Part shown: positions 23,446 through 33,763 of the stretch, piece by piece
How the letters are laid out: the number at the start of each line of letters is the position of its first letter
How positions within the stretch are numbered: the first letter of the stretch is position 1
NCBI RefSeq assembly: GCF_013297935.1
Contig: NZ_JAAFIX010000011.1
Coordinates: forward strand, 1 to 64,000
Origin: Rhodoferax sp.
Lineage (GTDB): Bacteria > Pseudomonadota > Gammaproteobacteria > Burkholderiales > Burkholderiaceae_C
Direction: 5' to 3'
DNA: 64,000 nucleotides
Made by a program: the position numbers and the translations under genes
Notes under the pieces: model-generated
Databases searched by the model: none
What the model was told of the DNA's origin: nothing
Seen by the model: only the letters and a program-made list of their open reading frames with translations

Positions 23446-23742
23446 TTAAATCTTAGTGTTGCCAGAGGGCGAGGCATCGGCCTCAATGGCCAAGGCGTGA
23501 AGGCCCTGGTCAATGAAATCTTGCAGCGAATCATACACAAGGCGATGCCGTGCTACGCGGCTCAAACCGGTAAATAAAGGTGAAGCAATCTTCACCCGGA
23601 AATGGGTACCGACACCGCTGTCATTGGCACCCACATGACCGGCATGTTGGTAGCTTTCATCGATAACTTCCAGCCGCTGCGGTTGCAGGGTGGACTGCAA
23701 ACGCAGCTCGATGTTGCCGGCGGTGGGTTCTGTCGCGCTCAT
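23446..23742 (-). CDS. bolA: BolA-family protein
   Basis: Small protein of 98 residues. The core [27 protein letters not shown] and the following [12 protein letters not shown] are characteristic of BolA, including the conserved His used with monothiol glutaredoxins for [2Fe-2S] binding. BolA proteins are linked to iron-sulfur trafficking, morphology and stress response. Its start overlaps the yciB stop by 4 bp, which indicates translational coupling. Confidence 0.9.
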   Translation of the reverse strand: MSATEPTAGNIELRLQSTLQPQRLEVIDESYQHAGHVGANDSGVGTHFRVKIASPLFTGLSRVARHRLVYDSLQDFIDQGLHALAIEADASPSGNTKI

Positions 23743-24320
23743 GGTTTGGGGGGCTCCTCAGGAGCGCTATCTGCCTTCAAGTAAGGCGAGATATACAGGC
23801 CCTGGCCGATCAGGAACGCCAGGGGGAACACATAGCCCCAGAGCTTGAAGTTGGCCCAGGCGTCTTCACTGAAATAGGCAGCCACATAACCGTTGCTGAT
23901 CGCCATGAACAGGGTGTACGCGATCCAGGCGATGTTGAGCTTGTGCCACACCGCATCCGGCAGCTCCAGTTGGCTGCCCAACATGGACTTCAGGAAATTG
24001 ATTTTCATACCCCACACCGCCACGGCCAGCGCAATCGCCATGCCCGCGTACAGCACGGTGGGCTTCCACATGATGAAGCGTTTGTCGTGCAGCGCCAGCG
24101 TGATGCCGCCGAACACCAGAATCATGCCCAAGGTGATCTTGTGCATGGTGGTGAGCTTTTTGTCGATCCAGTAAATGATGGCCATTTGCGCCACGGTGGC
24201 CGCCATGAGCACCGGCGTGGCGAAGTAGATCGCCTCGTCTTTGCTGATGCCGAAGGTGTCGTGCAGCTTGTAGGCCGCAAAGAACAAAAGAATGGGGATG
24301 AAGTCGAGGAGTGTTTTCAT
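23739..24320 (-). CDS. yciB: Septation protein A / inner membrane protein YciB
   Basis: Inner-membrane protein of 193 residues beginning [18 protein letters not shown], the family hallmark, with about five or six helices and the conserved stretch [19 protein letters not shown]. It is involved in cell envelope and septum formation. I chose ATG 24320 rather than a start 36 bp upstream because it matches the family N-terminus and overlaps the msrB stop as ATGA. The end overlaps bolA by 4 bp. Confidence 0.93.
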   Translation of the reverse strand: MKTLLDFIPILLFFAAYKLHDTFGISKDEAIYFATPVLMAATVAQMAIIYWIDKKLTTMHKITLGMILVFGGITLALHDKRFIMWKPTVLYAGMAIALAVAVWGMKINFLKSMLGSQLELPDAVWHKLNIAWIAYTLFMAISNGYVAAYFSEDAWANFKLWGYVFPLAFLIGQGLYISPYLKADSAPEEPPKP

Positions 24321-24724
24321 TTGGGCGTGAAGTGTAGCGAGGCCGAGTTCATGCAATAGCGCAAACCGGTGTTGGTGGGGCCATCAGGGAACACATGGCC
24401 CAAGTGCGCACCACATTGGCTGCACACGGTCTCGACCCGCACCATGCCATGGCTGCGGTCAGTAATTTCGGTAATGGCGCCGGGAATGGCCAGCGAAAAG
24501 CTGGGCCAGCCGCAATGGGCATCGAACTTGGTGCCGGAGTCAAACAGCTGGGCGTTGCAACACATGCAGTGGTAGCTGCCGTCAGCCCAATGGGTCTCGT
24601 ATCGGCCTGTGAAAGGCCGCTCGGTCGCGGCCTGGCGGGTCACCTGGTAGGCCACCGGCTCAGCGCCTTTTTCGGCGAGCAGGGCTTTCCATTCAGCATC
24701 GGTCTTTTGGATCGGGTAGGTCAT
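24317..24724 (-). CDS. msrB: Peptide-methionine (R)-S-oxide reductase
   Basis: Repair enzyme of 135 residues that reduces methionine-R-sulfoxide. Two CxxC zinc pairs are visible (CMCCNAQL and [12 protein letters not shown]), and the catalytic cysteine lies in [11 protein letters not shown]. The conserved [13 protein letters not shown] is also present. It is the first gene of the cluster with yciB, to which it is coupled by an ATGA overlap. The linkage of oxidative repair with BolA and a periplasmic foldase is consistent with a stress-response operon, though this is inference. Confidence 0.96.
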   Translation of the reverse strand: MTYPIQKTDAEWKALLAEKGAEPVAYQVTRQAATERPFTGRYETHWADGSYHCMCCNAQLFDSGTKFDAHCGWPSFSLAIPGAITEITDRSHGMVRVETVCSQCGAHLGHVFPDGPTNTGLRYCMNSASLHFTPK

Positions 24725-24784
24725 AGGGCTCTTTCAATGCGGGAATTAGGAGTAGAGAAGGGAGGGGAGGGGGCTGCAAGCGAC

Positions 24785-26269
24785 TCACGAACTGCAGCTG
24801 ATGGAGATTTGCGCAGCCCAGTCCGGGGGAAACCCGGCCCAAGCGTCATGCGCCGGGTGTTCGTCGTACGGGCGCTCCAGAACTTTCAGCAAATCGGCTA
24901 CAACAGAGAAATCTTTTGCTTTCGCCGCCTGAATGGCTTGCTCACCCAGGTGGTTGCGCAGCACATATTTAGGGTTGGTTTTTAGCATCAAATCGGCCGC
25001 TAGCCCAGGTGGAGTATGCGCAAGTAGCTCCGAATACGATAGCAACCAGGTATCGATGGCCGGGCGGTTTAAAAACAGGTCGCGCACCGAGTCGCCAGCC
25101 GCTGCCGGGTCTGCCACCCAGTGGCTCAGCCGTCGCCAGAAAATGGTGAAGTCGACTTTGTCCGCCGCCAGCAGTTTCAAGATGTCCTCGATCAGTGGCT
25201 TGTGGGCCTCCCGGGCCTGGTCAAAGCCCAGCTTGGCGGCCATGCGCCGCGCAAACGCCCGGGGGTAGATGTCCTTGAAGGTCTCCAGCGCCGCAATCGC
25301 ATGCTCCTGCTCTTCGATCAGCGGCATCATGGCTTGCCCCAGACAAAACAGGTTCCAGTACGCCACATTCGGCTGCTTGTAAAAGGCGTAGCGGCCGCTA
25401 GTGTCCGAGTGGTTGCAGATATGACCGGGGTCGTAGGCATCCATGAACTGGAAGGGCCCGTAGTCGATGGTCAAGCCCAGAATGCTCATGTTGTCGGTGT
25501 TCATTACCCCATGGCAAAAGCCCACCGCCTGCCAGTGCGCCACCATCTCCGCGGTGCGCGCGGTTACCGCGGCGAGTAGCGCGACATAGGGGTTGGCATT
25601 CCAACGCGGGTCTTGCCGGCACTCGGGGTAGTGGTGGTCGATCACAAAGTTGGCCAGCGTTTTCAGCTCGCCCGGCATGCCGTGGTGGCAAAAGTGCTCA
25701 AAGTGCCCGAAGCGGATGAAGCTAGGCGCCAAGCGGGTCACCACCGCGGCAGTCTCCAGGGTTTCGCGCCGCACCGGAGCGTCTGAACCGGTGACACACA
25801 GCGCGCGCGAAGTGGGAACCCCCAAGCCGTGCATGGCCTCGCTCGCCAAAAATTCCCGGATGCTGCTGCGCAGCACCGCCCGCCCGTCGCCCATGCGCGA
25901 AAAAGGCGTCAGGCCCGCGCCTTTGAGTTGCACCTCCAAGCCATTCACTTCGCCGAGCAGAATGGCGCGGCCATCGCCCAACTGTCCGGCCCACTGGCCG
26001 AACTGGTGGCCGCTGTACACGCTGGCGAGGGGTTGGCTGCCCAGCAACAAGCAGTTTCCACTCAGGGCGTGTAGCACGTCAGGATGCTGGAGCCAGGCCT
26101 CGTCCCATCCGGCGTCGCGGGCGGCTGAGGCACTGGTCCCCACCCAATAGGGCGCAGGCAGCGGGGTCGGAGACAGGCTTTCAAAAAACGCTTCGCCCAG
26201 TATGGCAAAGCGGTTGTTCCAGCGGAGATTCAGGTCCAGCGCATCAGGCGCAGGTGGCAAATAAGACAT
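24785..26269 (-). CDS. selO: Protein adenylyltransferase SelO (YdiU family)
   Basis: Pseudokinase-fold enzyme of about 494 residues that transfers AMP to Ser/Thr/Tyr of target proteins, linked to redox homeostasis. Visible family motifs are [55 protein letters not shown], the [21 protein letters not shown] metal-binding loop, and the C-terminal SCSS ending. I favour ATG 26269 ([10 protein letters not shown]) over 26287: GACAAT lies 6 nt upstream of it. Residues about 409-427 are encoded by a dispersed repeat copy just before the conserved [10 protein letters not shown]. Confidence 0.93.
   Translation of the reverse strand: MSYLPPAPDALDLNLRWNNRFAILGEAFFESLSPTPLPAPYWVGTSASAARDAGWDEAWLQHPDVLHALSGNCLLLGSQPLASVYSGHQFGQWAGQLGDGRAILLGEVNGLEVQLKGAGLTPFSRMGDGRAVLRSSIREFLASEAMHGLGVPTSRALCVTGSDAPVRRETLETAAVVTRLAPSFIRFGHFEHFCHHGMPGELKTLANFVIDHHYPECRQDPRWNANPYVALLAAVTARTAEMVAHWQAVGFCHGVMNTDNMSILGLTIDYGPFQFMDAYDPGHICNHSDTSGRYAFYKQPNVAYWNLFCLGQAMMPLIEEQEHAIAALETFKDIYPRAFARRMAAKLGFDQAREAHKPLIEDILKLLAADKVDFTIFWRRLSHWVADPAAAGDSVRDLFLNRPAIDTWLLSYSELLAHTPPGLAADLMLKTNPKYVLRNHLGEQAIQAAKAKDFSVVADLLKVLERPYDEHPAHDAWAGFPPDWAAQISISCSS
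24990..25043 (+). repeat. Dispersed repeat copy 5 (in selO)
   Basis: AAATCGGCCGCTAGCCCAGG, then GTATGCGCAAGTAGCTCCGA and a closing GATAGC, co-linear with the copy at 35029. The host gene is on the opposite strand and reads it as [17 protein letters not shown], a frame not used by the other copies. Confidence 0.75.
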
Positions 26270-26275
26270 GGGTGA

Positions 26276-26281
26276 ATTGTC
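26276..26281 (-). promoter_or_regulatory. Putative -10 box of selO (leaderless)
   Basis: Minus-strand GGGACAATTCACCC precedes the ATG at 26269. GACAAT leaves 6 nt, so the A of ATG would be the seventh base, the usual transcription start. Confidence 0.4.
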
Positions 26282-26407
26282 CCGCATATGACTAATTCAG
26301 CGTCTCCGAGGGGACTTGGGCGCAGTACTATCTGAGCTGCCAAAGTTGCAACACGATGTTTCCAGCGCTGGTGTGTTCCCCAAAAAAACTTAGACAGAGG
26401 TGACTTG

Positions 26408-28036
26408 ATGTTAGGTCTGATGCAAAGCCAGCAGTTGCTGATCTCCACCTTGATTGATTTTGCCGAGCGCCACCACGGCGAAGGCGAAGTGGTATCGCGC
26501 AGGGTCGAGGGCGACATCCATCGCACCAACTACCGGGAAGTGGCAGCGCGCTCCCGCAAGGTTGCCAACGCACTGGACGGTTTGAATCTCGCTTTCAGCG
26601 ACCGCGTAGCCACCTTGGCCTGGAACGGGTACCGCCATTTGGAGTTGTATTTCGGGGTGAGCGGGTCCGGCCGCGTCTTGCACACCCTGAACCCGCGCTT
26701 GCACCCCGACCAGATTGTGTGGATCGCCAACCACGCTGAAGACCAGGTGCTGTGCTTCGACATGAGCTTTTTGCCTATCGTGCAAGCAGTGCACAGCCGT
26801 TGCACCACCATCAAGCATTTCATCGCACTGTGCGATGCCGACAAGCTACCGGCCGACACCGGTATTCCGGGTCTGCAGAGCTACGAGGCGTGGATCGCGC
26901 CCCAGCCCGCCACTTACACCTGGCCCGAGTTTGACGAAAACTCCGCCTCCAGCATGTGCTACACCAGCGGCACCACCGGCAACCCGAAGGCCGCGTTGTA
27001 CAGCCACCGCTCCACCTTGCTGCATGCCATGTCCGGAGCCTTGCCGGATGCGCTCAATATGAGTGCCCGCGATGCGGTGTTGCCTGTGGTGCCCATGTTC
27101 CACGTTAATGCGTGGGGCTTGCCGTATTCAGCGGCCATGACTGGGGCCAAGCTGGTCTTCCCCGGGCCCGCGATGGATGGCAAATCCATTTTTGAACTCA
27201 TTGAATCCGAGAAGGTCAGCTTTGCCGCCGGTGTGCCCACCGTGTGGCAAATGATGCTGGGCCACATGCAGGCGTGCAACCTGCGCTTCAGCACGCTAAA
27301 GCGCACGGTCATCGGGGGCTCTGCGTGTCCGCCAGCCATGATTACGGCGTTCAACGATGTGTATGGCGTCGAGGTGTTGCACGCATGGGGTATGACCGAA
27401 ATGTCGCCCTTGGGCACGGTCTGTACCCTCAAAAACAAACACCTCAGCATGGAGCCCGGCGACAAAATGAAGGTGCGCCTGAAGCAGGGGCGGGGCATTT
27501 ATGGTGTCGACATGAAAATTGTGGACGGCGAGGGCGCCGAGCTGCCCTGGGATGGCAAGGCCTATGGCGACTTACTGGTCAAAGGGCCCTGGGTCATCAG
27601 CGAATATTTCAAAGGTGAGGGCGGCTCACCGCTGGTGGACGGCTGGTTCCCCACCGGGGACGTGGCCACGATTGATGCCGATGGCTTCATGCAGATCACC
27701 GATCGCAGCAAAGACGTTATCAAGTCTGGCGGTGAGTGGATCAGTTCCATCGATGTAGAAAACATCGCCATGGCCCACCCGTCGGTGGCCATGGCCGCGT
27801 GCATCGGCATGAAACACCCCAAGTGGGACGAGCGCCCGGTCATTGCGGTGGTCAAAAAGCCCGGATGCGAGGTCACGCGCGATGAGCTGATTCATTTCTA
27901 CGAAGGCAAAACCGCCAAGTGGCAGGTGCCGGACGACGTGATTTTTGTGGAGTCCATCCCGCTAGGGGGCACCGGCAAGATGCAAAAAACCAAGCTGCGC
28001 GACTTGCTGAAAGACTACAAACTACCCAACACGTGA
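26408..28036 (+). CDS. Acyl-CoA synthetase (long/medium-chain AMP-forming ligase)
   Basis: ANL-superfamily ligase of 542 residues that activates a carboxylic acid to its CoA thioester through an acyl-adenylate. The P-loop [18 protein letters not shown] is near residue 182, the A5 motif [10 protein letters not shown] near residue 330, the [15 protein letters not shown] motif near 413, and the catalytic lysine of the C-terminal domain in [12 protein letters not shown]. The sequence resembles the family annotated as fatty-acid or 3-methylthiopropionyl-CoA ligases; the acid is not certain. The ATG at 26408 has a good GAGGTGA ribosome-binding site, which favours it over the TTG one codon earlier. 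It opens the acyl-CoA catabolism block. Confidence 0.88.
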   Translation: MLGLMQSQQLLISTLIDFAERHHGEGEVVSRRVEGDIHRTNYREVAARSRKVANALDGLNLAFSDRVATLAWNGYRHLELYFGVSGSGRVLHTLNPRLHPDQIVWIANHAEDQVLCFDMSFLPIVQAVHSRCTTIKHFIALCDADKLPADTGIPGLQSYEAWIAPQPATYTWPEFDENSASSMCYTSGTTGNPKAALYSHRSTLLHAMSGALPDALNMSARDAVLPVVPMFHVNAWGLPYSAAMTGAKLVFPGPAMDGKSIFELIESEKVSFAAGVPTVWQMMLGHMQACNLRFSTLKRTVIGGSACPPAMITAFNDVYGVEVLHAWGMTEMSPLGTVCTLKNKHLSMEPGDKMKVRLKQGRGIYGVDMKIVDGEGAELPWDGKAYGDLLVKGPWVISEYFKGEGGSPLVDGWFPTGDVATIDADGFMQITDRSKDVIKSGGEWISSIDVENIAMAHPSVAMAACIGMKHPKWDERPVIAVVKKPGCEVTRDELIHFYEGKTAKWQVPDDVIFVESIPLGGTGKMQKTKLRDLLKDYKLPNT

Positions 28037-28090
28037 GGCTTTGACGGGCTTGGCGTGGTAGGCGGCAGACCAGCCGAAATCTAGGGAAAA

Positions 28091-28116
28091 CCCTTTGTCT
28101 CAGCCGGGACAAAGGG
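28091..28116. promoter_or_regulatory. Inverted repeat upstream of the fad-like genes
   Basis: CCCTTTGTC TCAGCCGG GACAAAGGG is a perfect 9-bp stem with an 8-nt loop. It has no T run, so it is either a weak terminator of the ligase gene or a protein-binding site upstream of the TACAAT at 28142. Confidence 0.35.
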
Positions 28117-28141
28117 GGTGGTTGGGGCAGGGTATTGCCCC

Positions 28142-28147
28142 TACAAT
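28142..28147 (+). promoter_or_regulatory. Candidate -10 box of the fadB-like gene
   Basis: TACAAT, one mismatch from consensus, about 55 bp before the start codon. No good -35 is seen at 17 bp (TTGGGG is closer, at 14 bp), which would fit an activated promoter. Confidence 0.4.
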
Positions 28148-28155
28148 TCGAAAAA

Positions 28156-28169
28156 AGAACGACCGTTCT
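28156..28169 (+). promoter_or_regulatory. TetR-type operator candidate
   Basis: AGAACG AC CGTTCT, perfect 6-bp arms around a 2-bp spacer, starting 9 bp after the TACAAT box. A repressor here would block initiation. Inverted A-A-C-G/C-G-T-T sites are common for TetR-family regulators of fatty-acid degradation. No regulator gene is in the window. Confidence 0.5.
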
Positions 28170-28201
28170 ATTTTGAGTTCAACCTCACCCACGGAGCCCG
28201 C

Positions 28202-30301
28202 ATGACCGCCCAGTACCAAGTCCATGGCGATATCGCCGTCATCACCCTGAACAACCCGCCCGTCAACGGTTTAGGGCTCTCCACCCGCCAAGGCATTGCC
28301 GACGGCATGGCCCAGGCCAATGCCGATGCTGCAGTGAAAGCAATCGTGATCACCGGCGCCGGCAAGGCGTTTTCGGGTGGCGCGGACATCACCGAATTCG
28401 GCAGCCCCAAAGCGCTGCAAGAACCCAACCTGATCAGCGTGATCAAGGTACTCGAAAACTCTGCCAAACCTGTGGTTGCAGCCATCCACACCGTGGCCAT
28501 GGGTGGCGGTTTGGAGCTGGCCTTGGGTTGCCACTACCGCATTGCGGCCCCCGGCACCAGCATTGCACTCCCCGAAGTCAAGCTCGGTTTGGTGCCCGGC
28601 GCTGGCGGCACCCAACGCCTGCCCCGTGTGTTGGGTGTGGAGCCCGCGCTCAACATGATTGTGAGCGGCGAGCCTATCAAGAGCGAAATGCTGGCCATGC
28701 TGCCTGGCCAAAAGCTGTTCGACAAGCTGTCTGCATCCCCTGAAAGCCTTGCTGAAGAAGCCTTTGCTTTTGCCCGCTCGGTGGCCGATGTGCGCCCGCT
28801 GCCACTCGTGCGCGACCTGAAGTGCAAGCATCCGCAAGGCGATGCGTATTTCCAGTTCGCCCGCAACATGGTCAAAGGTATGAGCAAAAACTTCCCGGCC
28901 CCCGCCAAGTGCGTGGACGTGGTGGAGGCTGCTACCAAGAAGAAGTTTGACGAAGGCATGCAGGTCGAGCGTGAGGCGTTCATCAACCTCATGTTCACGG
29001 CAGAGAGCAAGTCCCTGCGGCACTTGTTCCTGGCGGAGCGTGCAGCATCAAAAATAGCTGATGTGCCCTCCAGCACTGCGCAGCGCGCTATTAATTCAGT
29101 AGCGGTTATCGGTGCCGGCACCATGGGTGGCGGCATTGCCATGAACTTCCTGAACGCCGGCATTCCCGTCAAGATGTTGGAGATGAAGCAAGAAGCCCTG
29201 GACCGCGGCATTGCCACCATCCGCAAAAACTACGAAGCCCAGGTCACCAAGAAAAAGCTCAAGCAAGACAAGTACGAGCAGCGCATGAGCTTGCTCACCA
29301 CCACCCTGAGCTACGACGACCTCGGTGAAGCCGACATGGCGATCGAGGCCGTGTTTGAAGAGCTGGGCGTGAAAGAGGCCGTGTTTGAAGAGCTGGACCG
29401 TGTGATGAAGCCCGGTGCCATTCTGGCCTCCAACACCTCTACCCTGGACGTCAACAAAATCGCCAACTTCACCCGGCGCCCCCAAGACGTGGTGGGCCTG
29501 CACTTCTTCAGCCCAGCGAACGTGATGAAGCTGCTGGAAGTGGTGCGCGGTGAGAAGACGGCCATTGACGTCATGGCCACGGTCATGTCAGTCGCTAAAA
29601 AAATCCGCAAGACCGCTGTGGTGTCGGGGGTGTGCGATGGCTTTATCGGCAACCGCATGATCGAGCAATATGGTCGCCAAGGCGGCTTCTTGTTGGACGA
29701 AGGCTGCACACCCGAGCAAGTGGACAAGGCCATGGAAAAGTTCGGCATGGCCATGGGTCCCTTCCGCATGGGCGACTTGGCCGGTAACGACATCGGCTGG
29801 GCCATCCGCAAACGCCGCTACACCGAGAAACCGCACATGAAGTACAGCAAAACAGCTGACTTGCTGTGCGAAAAAGGTCGCTTCGGCCAGAAAACCGGTG
29901 CCGGCTGGTACGACTATGTGCCCGGCAAGCGCGACGCCATCCCCAATGCCGAAGTGGTTGCCATGATCGAAGAGCACCGCAAGGCGCTGGGCATTACCCC
30001 CCGCAAAATTTCGGATGAAGAAATCGTGCAGCGCCTAGTGTTCAGCCTGGTGAACGAAGCGGCTCATATTCTGGAAGAAGGCATTGCCGCCAAGGCCAGC
30101 GATGTCGACATCGTCTACATCTTCGGATACGGCTTCCCCGCCCACCGTGGCGGCCCCATGAACTACGCCGACGAAGTCGGCCTGTTCAATGTGGTGCAAG
30201 CCATGAACCGCTTTGCCAAGAACCCGCTGGACGATGCCAAATTCTGGCAACCCGCGCCGCTGCTGGCCAAGCTGGCCGCTGAAGGCAAAACCTTCAACTG
30301 A
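28202..30301 (+). CDS. Bifunctional enoyl-CoA hydratase / 3-hydroxyacyl-CoA dehydrogenase
   Basis: FadB/FadJ-like trifunctional-type protein of 699 residues for beta-oxidation. The crotonase domain (about 1-190) carries the oxyanion-hole segments [13 protein letters not shown] and [20 protein letters not shown] with [19 protein letters not shown]. The NAD-binding domain starts near 302 with [14 protein letters not shown] and contains the catalytic [15 protein letters not shown]. Two C-terminal 3HCDH domains follow. I chose ATG 28202 because crotonase similarity begins at once. A copy of the dispersed repeat encodes residues about 282-301, exactly the linker before the Rossmann fold. The thiolase gene follows after 35 bp. 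Confidence 0.93.
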   Translation: MTAQYQVHGDIAVITLNNPPVNGLGLSTRQGIADGMAQANADAAVKAIVITGAGKAFSGGADITEFGSPKALQEPNLISVIKVLENSAKPVVAAIHTVAMGGGLELALGCHYRIAAPGTSIALPEVKLGLVPGAGGTQRLPRVLGVEPALNMIVSGEPIKSEMLAMLPGQKLFDKLSASPESLAEEAFAFARSVADVRPLPLVRDLKCKHPQGDAYFQFARNMVKGMSKNFPAPAKCVDVVEAATKKKFDEGMQVEREAFINLMFTAESKSLRHLFLAERAASKIADVPSSTAQRAINSVAVIGAGTMGGGIAMNFLNAGIPVKMLEMKQEALDRGIATIRKNYEAQVTKKKLKQDKYEQRMSLLTTTLSYDDLGEADMAIEAVFEELGVKEAVFEELDRVMKPGAILASNTSTLDVNKIANFTRRPQDVVGLHFFSPANVMKLLEVVRGEKTAIDVMATVMSVAKKIRKTAVVSGVCDGFIGNRMIEQYGRQGGFLLDEGCTPEQVDKAMEKFGMAMGPFRMGDLAGNDIGWAIRKRRYTEKPHMKYSKTADLLCEKGRFGQKTGAGWYDYVPGKRDAIPNAEVVAMIEEHRKALGITPRKISDEEIVQRLVFSLVNEAAHILEEGIAAKASDVDIVYIFGYGFPAHRGGPMNYADEVGLFNVVQAMNRFAKNPLDDAKFWQPAPLLAKLAAEGKTFN
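29047..29105 (+). repeat. Dispersed repeat copy 6 (in fadB-like linker)
   Basis: AAAAATAGCTGATGTGCCCT, then ACTGCGCAGCGCGCTATTAA and CAGTAGCG. The right half is co-linear with the other copies and the left half is diverged. It encodes [15 protein letters not shown] at the inter-domain linker. Confidence 0.65.
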
Positions 30302-30336
30302 GCGTTCGCGCCGTTCACACCATTCAAGGAATCACT

Positions 30337-31512
30337 ATGACATCCGCAGTTATTGTTTCTACCGCCCGCACCCCCCTGGCCAAAAGCTGGAAGGGCTCCT
30401 TCAACATGACCCATGGCGCCACGCTGGGTGGTCACGCCGTGGAGCACGCGATTGCGCGTGCCGGCATCGACGCAGCTGAGGTGGACGACGTCATCATGGG
30501 CTGCGCCACGCCCGAGGGTGCCACCGGTGCCAACATTGCCCGCCAGATTGCGCTGCGTGCCGGTTGCCCGGTCACCGTGTCCGGCATGACGATCAACCGT
30601 TTTTGCTCCTCAGGCCTGCAGACCATTGCCACGGCAGCCCAACGCATCATCTCCAACGAAGGCGATGTGTATGTAGCCGGTGGTGTGGAAGCCATTTCTT
30701 GCGTGCAGCAGGAGATGAACATCCACATGCTCAACGACCCGTGGCTCAGCAAAAACAAGCCCGAAATTTACTGGAACATGCTGCAAACCGCCGAGAACGT
30801 TGCCAAGCGCTACAACATCAGCCGCGATGCTATGGACGAATACGGCGCGGCCAGCCAGCAGCGCGCCACTGCCGCACTGGAGGCCGGCTTGTTCAAGGCC
30901 GAGATTGCGCCTATTACCGTCACCATGGGCGTGGCCGACAAGGTCATGGGTCTGATGACCAAGCAAGTGACCGTGAGCGACGACGAAGGCATTCGCGCCG
31001 GCACCACCAAAGACGGCATCAGCGGACTGCGCTCCGCCGTGCCTGGTGGACTCATCACCGCAGGCAACGCCAGCCAGTTTTCCGATGGCGGTGGCGCTGT
31101 GGTCCTGATGCACGAGAAGCTGGCTGAGCAAAAGGGTCTGCAGCCCTTGGGCCGTTTCCTCGGCTTTGCCGTGGCCGGTTGCGAGCCGGACGAAATGGGC
31201 ATTGGCCCCGTGTTCGCCATCCCCAAGGTCTTGAAGCGTCTGGGCTTGAGCATCAACGACATCGACCTGTGGGAACTGAATGAAGCCTTCGCCGTGCAAG
31301 TGCTTTATTGCCGCGACAAGCTGGGAATTCCTGCCGACCGCCTCAACGTGAACGGCGGAGCTATCGCTGTGGGCCACCCCTACGGTGTATCGGGCCAGCG
31401 CCTGACCGGCCATGCGCTGATCGAAGGCAAGCGCCGTGGTGCCAAACGGGTCTGCGTGACCATGTGTATCGGTGGCGGCATGGGCGCAGCGGGCGTTTTT
31501 GAAGTGCTGTAA
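30337..31512 (+). CDS. Acetyl-CoA C-acyltransferase (thiolase)
   Basis: Thiolase of 391 residues that cleaves 3-ketoacyl-CoA with CoA, the last beta-oxidation step. The acyl-accepting cysteine lies in [13 protein letters not shown] (about residue 90), the [16 protein letters not shown] and [19 protein letters not shown] motifs carry the second active-site residues, and the catalytic C-terminal cysteine is in [11 protein letters not shown]. It forms a FadBA-like pair with the upstream gene and is followed by a Rho-independent terminator. Role in degradation rather than PHB synthesis is inferred from context. Confidence 0.92.
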   Translation: MTSAVIVSTARTPLAKSWKGSFNMTHGATLGGHAVEHAIARAGIDAAEVDDVIMGCATPEGATGANIARQIALRAGCPVTVSGMTINRFCSSGLQTIATAAQRIISNEGDVYVAGGVEAISCVQQEMNIHMLNDPWLSKNKPEIYWNMLQTAENVAKRYNISRDAMDEYGAASQQRATAALEAGLFKAEIAPITVTMGVADKVMGLMTKQVTVSDDEGIRAGTTKDGISGLRSAVPGGLITAGNASQFSDGGGAVVLMHEKLAEQKGLQPLGRFLGFAVAGCEPDEMGIGPVFAIPKVLKRLGLSINDIDLWELNEAFAVQVLYCRDKLGIPADRLNVNGGAIAVGHPYGVSGQRLTGHALIEGKRRGAKRVCVTMCIGGGMGAAGVFEVL

Positions 31513-31542
31513 CCCCCACGACAGCATTGGCCATCTGAAACG

Positions 31543-31578
31543 AGCCGGTCTGCGCACAATCCGCAGTCCGGCTTTTTT
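31543..31578 (+). terminator. Rho-independent terminator after thiolase
   Basis: AGCCGG-T-CTGCG / CGCAG-T-CCGGCT stem with a 7-nt loop (CACAATC) followed by six T, 31 bp after the thiolase stop. It separates the hydratase-thiolase pair from the dehydrogenase gene. Confidence 0.8.
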
Positions 31579-31598
31579 ATTTTCTTGAGACCTTGTCC

Positions 31599-33446
31599 AT
31601 GACCTTGCGCACCACCCTTGACTTCCTGCTCCACGACTGGCTGGACACCACCGCGCTCACCAGCCGCGAGCGCTTTGCAGACCACAACCGCGAGACCTTT
31701 GACGCGGTGCTGGACACCTGTGAGCGCATTGCGCGCGAGAAATACGCGCCGTTCAACCGGCTGGCCGATGTGGAAGAGCCGCGCACGGTGACCGAGCCCG
31801 ATGGCAGCCTGCGCGTGGTGTTGCCCCAGGCCACGCACGATGCGCAGAAGGCCTATGCCGAGTCCGGCATGCTCAGCGCCGCGCAGGACTACGAGATGGG
31901 CGGCATGCAACTACCCTACAGCGTGGAGGCAGCTGCCAACGCCTTCTTCGCATGTGCGTCCGTCAGCATGGGCACCGGCCTGCTCACCACGGGCAATGCC
32001 AACCTGCTGATGGTGCATGGCACCGCGCTGCAAAAAGAGGTGTTTGCCAAGAACGAGTTTTCGGGCCGATGGTCGGGCACCATGTGCTTGAGCGAGCCGC
32101 AGGCAGGTTCTTCGCTGAGCGATGTGGCCACGCGCGCAGTTCCTGATGGCGCCGACTTCGAGGCTGATGCGCTGGGCCCGCGCTACCGCCTCAAGGGCAA
32201 CAAGATGTGGATCTCGTCGGGCGAGCATGAGATCAACGAGAACATCATTCACCTGGTGCTGGCCAAGATCCCCGATGCAGATGGCAAGCTGGTGCCCGGC
32301 ACACGCGGCATCTCGTTGTTTGTGGTGCCCAAAAAGATGGTGAACGCCCAGGGCGAGCTGACCGGTGTGCGCAACGACGTGGCGCTGGCCGGCCTGAACC
32401 ACAAGCTGGGCTGGCGCGGCACCACCAACACGCTGCTGAACTTTGGCGAGGGCCAGTTCCCCGTGGATGGCCAGGCCGGAGCCGTGGGCTACTTGGTCGG
32501 GCAGCCCGGCAAGGGCCTAGCCTGCATGTTCCACATGATGAACGAGGCCCGCATTGGCGTGGGCATTGCGGCCACCATGCTGGGCATGGCGGGCTACTAC
32601 GCGTCTCTGGACTATGCCAAGAACCGTCCTCAAGGCCGCCCCATCACCGGTGCCGGCAAAGACGCCGCCGCCCCCCAAACCCGCATCATTGAGCACGCCG
32701 ATGTGAAGCGCATGCTGCTGGCGCAGAAAACCTATTGCGAAGGCGCTCTGGCGCTGGAGCTGTACTGTGCCCGCCTGGTTGACGAGCAGCACACCGGCAC
32801 CGGCCCGGAGGTAGACGATGCCCGCCTGCTGCTGGAGGTACTCACGCCCATCGCCAAGAGCTGGCCCAGCGAGTGGTGCCTGGAGGCCAACTCGCTGGCG
32901 ATTCAGGTGCACGGCGGCTATGGTTACACCCGCGACTTTCCGGTAGAGCAATACTGGCGCGACAACCGCCTCAACATGATTCACGAGGGCACGCACGGCA
33001 TTCAGGGCCTGGACCTGCTGGGCCGCAAGGTGCTGATGGAAGACGGCAAGGGCCTCACGCTACTGAGCCACCGGGTCATGGCCACTGTGAACCGCTGCAA
33101 CGGAATTCCCGCGTTGGCGCCACACGCCAAGGCTTTGGCGAAGGCCTTGCAAGAGGTGGGCACCGCGACCCGCGAGGCCTGGGCCACCGGTGTGCCTGCC
33201 GAAGCACTGGCCAACGCGGTCCCGTATATGCAGGCGTTCGGCCACACCGTGCTTGCCTGGGTGTGGCTCGATGTGGCCGCCTGCGCACTCGACAACGACC
33301 CCAAGCAGGAGCAACTCAGCACCCAGGGGCGGGTGGGGTGCACCGCTTTCTTCTTCCGCTATGAGTTACCAAAGATCAATGCCTGGCTGGGTGTGGTGCA
33401 ATCAAGGGATCTGACTTGTGCAACATTTCCCGAAGGAGCTTTCTGA
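31599..33446 (+). CDS. Acyl-CoA dehydrogenase (long, C-terminal-extended type)
   Basis: FAD-dependent dehydrogenase of 615 residues that introduces the trans-2 double bond into acyl-CoA. It has the family core MCLSEPQAGSSLSDV, GNKMWISSGEHE and the VHGGYGYTRDFPVEQYWRDNR segment, and a C-terminal extra domain of about 130 residues as in enzymes labelled DmdC or FadE-like. The catalytic base is expected in the IHEGTHGIQGLDLLGRK region. I chose ATG 31599 over a TTG two codons earlier. The stop overlaps the next start (TGATG). Confidence 0.9.
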   Translation: MTLRTTLDFLLHDWLDTTALTSRERFADHNRETFDAVLDTCERIAREKYAPFNRLADVEEPRTVTEPDGSLRVVLPQATHDAQKAYAESGMLSAAQDYEMGGMQLPYSVEAAANAFFACASVSMGTGLLTTGNANLLMVHGTALQKEVFAKNEFSGRWSGTMCLSEPQAGSSLSDVATRAVPDGADFEADALGPRYRLKGNKMWISSGEHEINENIIHLVLAKIPDADGKLVPGTRGISLFVVPKKMVNAQGELTGVRNDVALAGLNHKLGWRGTTNTLLNFGEGQFPVDGQAGAVGYLVGQPGKGLACMFHMMNEARIGVGIAATMLGMAGYYASLDYAKNRPQGRPITGAGKDAAAPQTRIIEHADVKRMLLAQKTYCEGALALELYCARLVDEQHTGTGPEVDDARLLLEVLTPIAKSWPSEWCLEANSLAIQVHGGYGYTRDFPVEQYWRDNRLNMIHEGTHGIQGLDLLGRKVLMEDGKGLTLLSHRVMATVNRCNGIPALAPHAKALAKALQEVGTATREAWATGVPAEALANAVPYMQAFGHTVLAWVWLDVAACALDNDPKQEQLSTQGRVGCTAFFFRYELPKINAWLGVVQSRDLTCATFPEGAF

Positions 33447-33670
33447 TGGCATTTTTCAAAAAATACAACGGCACCACCAACGCCAAACTCGTGCGTATGG
33501 AGCGCCTGATCTGGGCGCTGATCTATGGCGGCCTGCTGGCCATGGTGCTGGGCTATTTCATTGACCAGCAAGGGGCGCAAGACGCTGCACTCTTCTACAA
33601 CCTCGGCGGCTTGGCTGTTGGGGGTGGTGTAGTGATGATTTTTCTTCGCTCACGCTTACGCGGCGAATAG
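33446..33670 (+). CDS. Small two-helix membrane protein of unknown function
   Basis: A 74-residue protein whose ATG overlaps the dehydrogenase stop; an AAGGAG ribosome-binding site lies 8 nt upstream inside that gene, which decides this start over an upstream GTG. Two hydrophobic helices (LIWALIYGGLLAMVLGYFI and NLGGLAVGGGVVMIFL) are joined by an acidic loop DQQGAQDAA and end in a basic tail RSRLRGE. No family is recognised. The coupling suggests a role linked to acyl-CoA metabolism, which is inference. Confidence 0.65.
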   Translation: MAFFKKYNGTTNAKLVRMERLIWALIYGGLLAMVLGYFIDQQGAQDAALFYNLGGLAVGGGVVMIFLRSRLRGE

Positions 33671-33763
33671 CCCGCTTATCTCTCTATCGCTGAGGGGACA
33701 GCGTTTGGTGCAGGCCTCTGCGCACAATGCCATCCACCTTTTTGACAACTCCGGGCTGACACC

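Noticed and set aside
26408-33446. Assigning the ligase and dehydrogenase to DMSP breakdown (DmdB/DmdC)
   Set aside because: Similarity to those families is broad and no dmdA or dmdD lies nearby; substrate identity cannot be supported.
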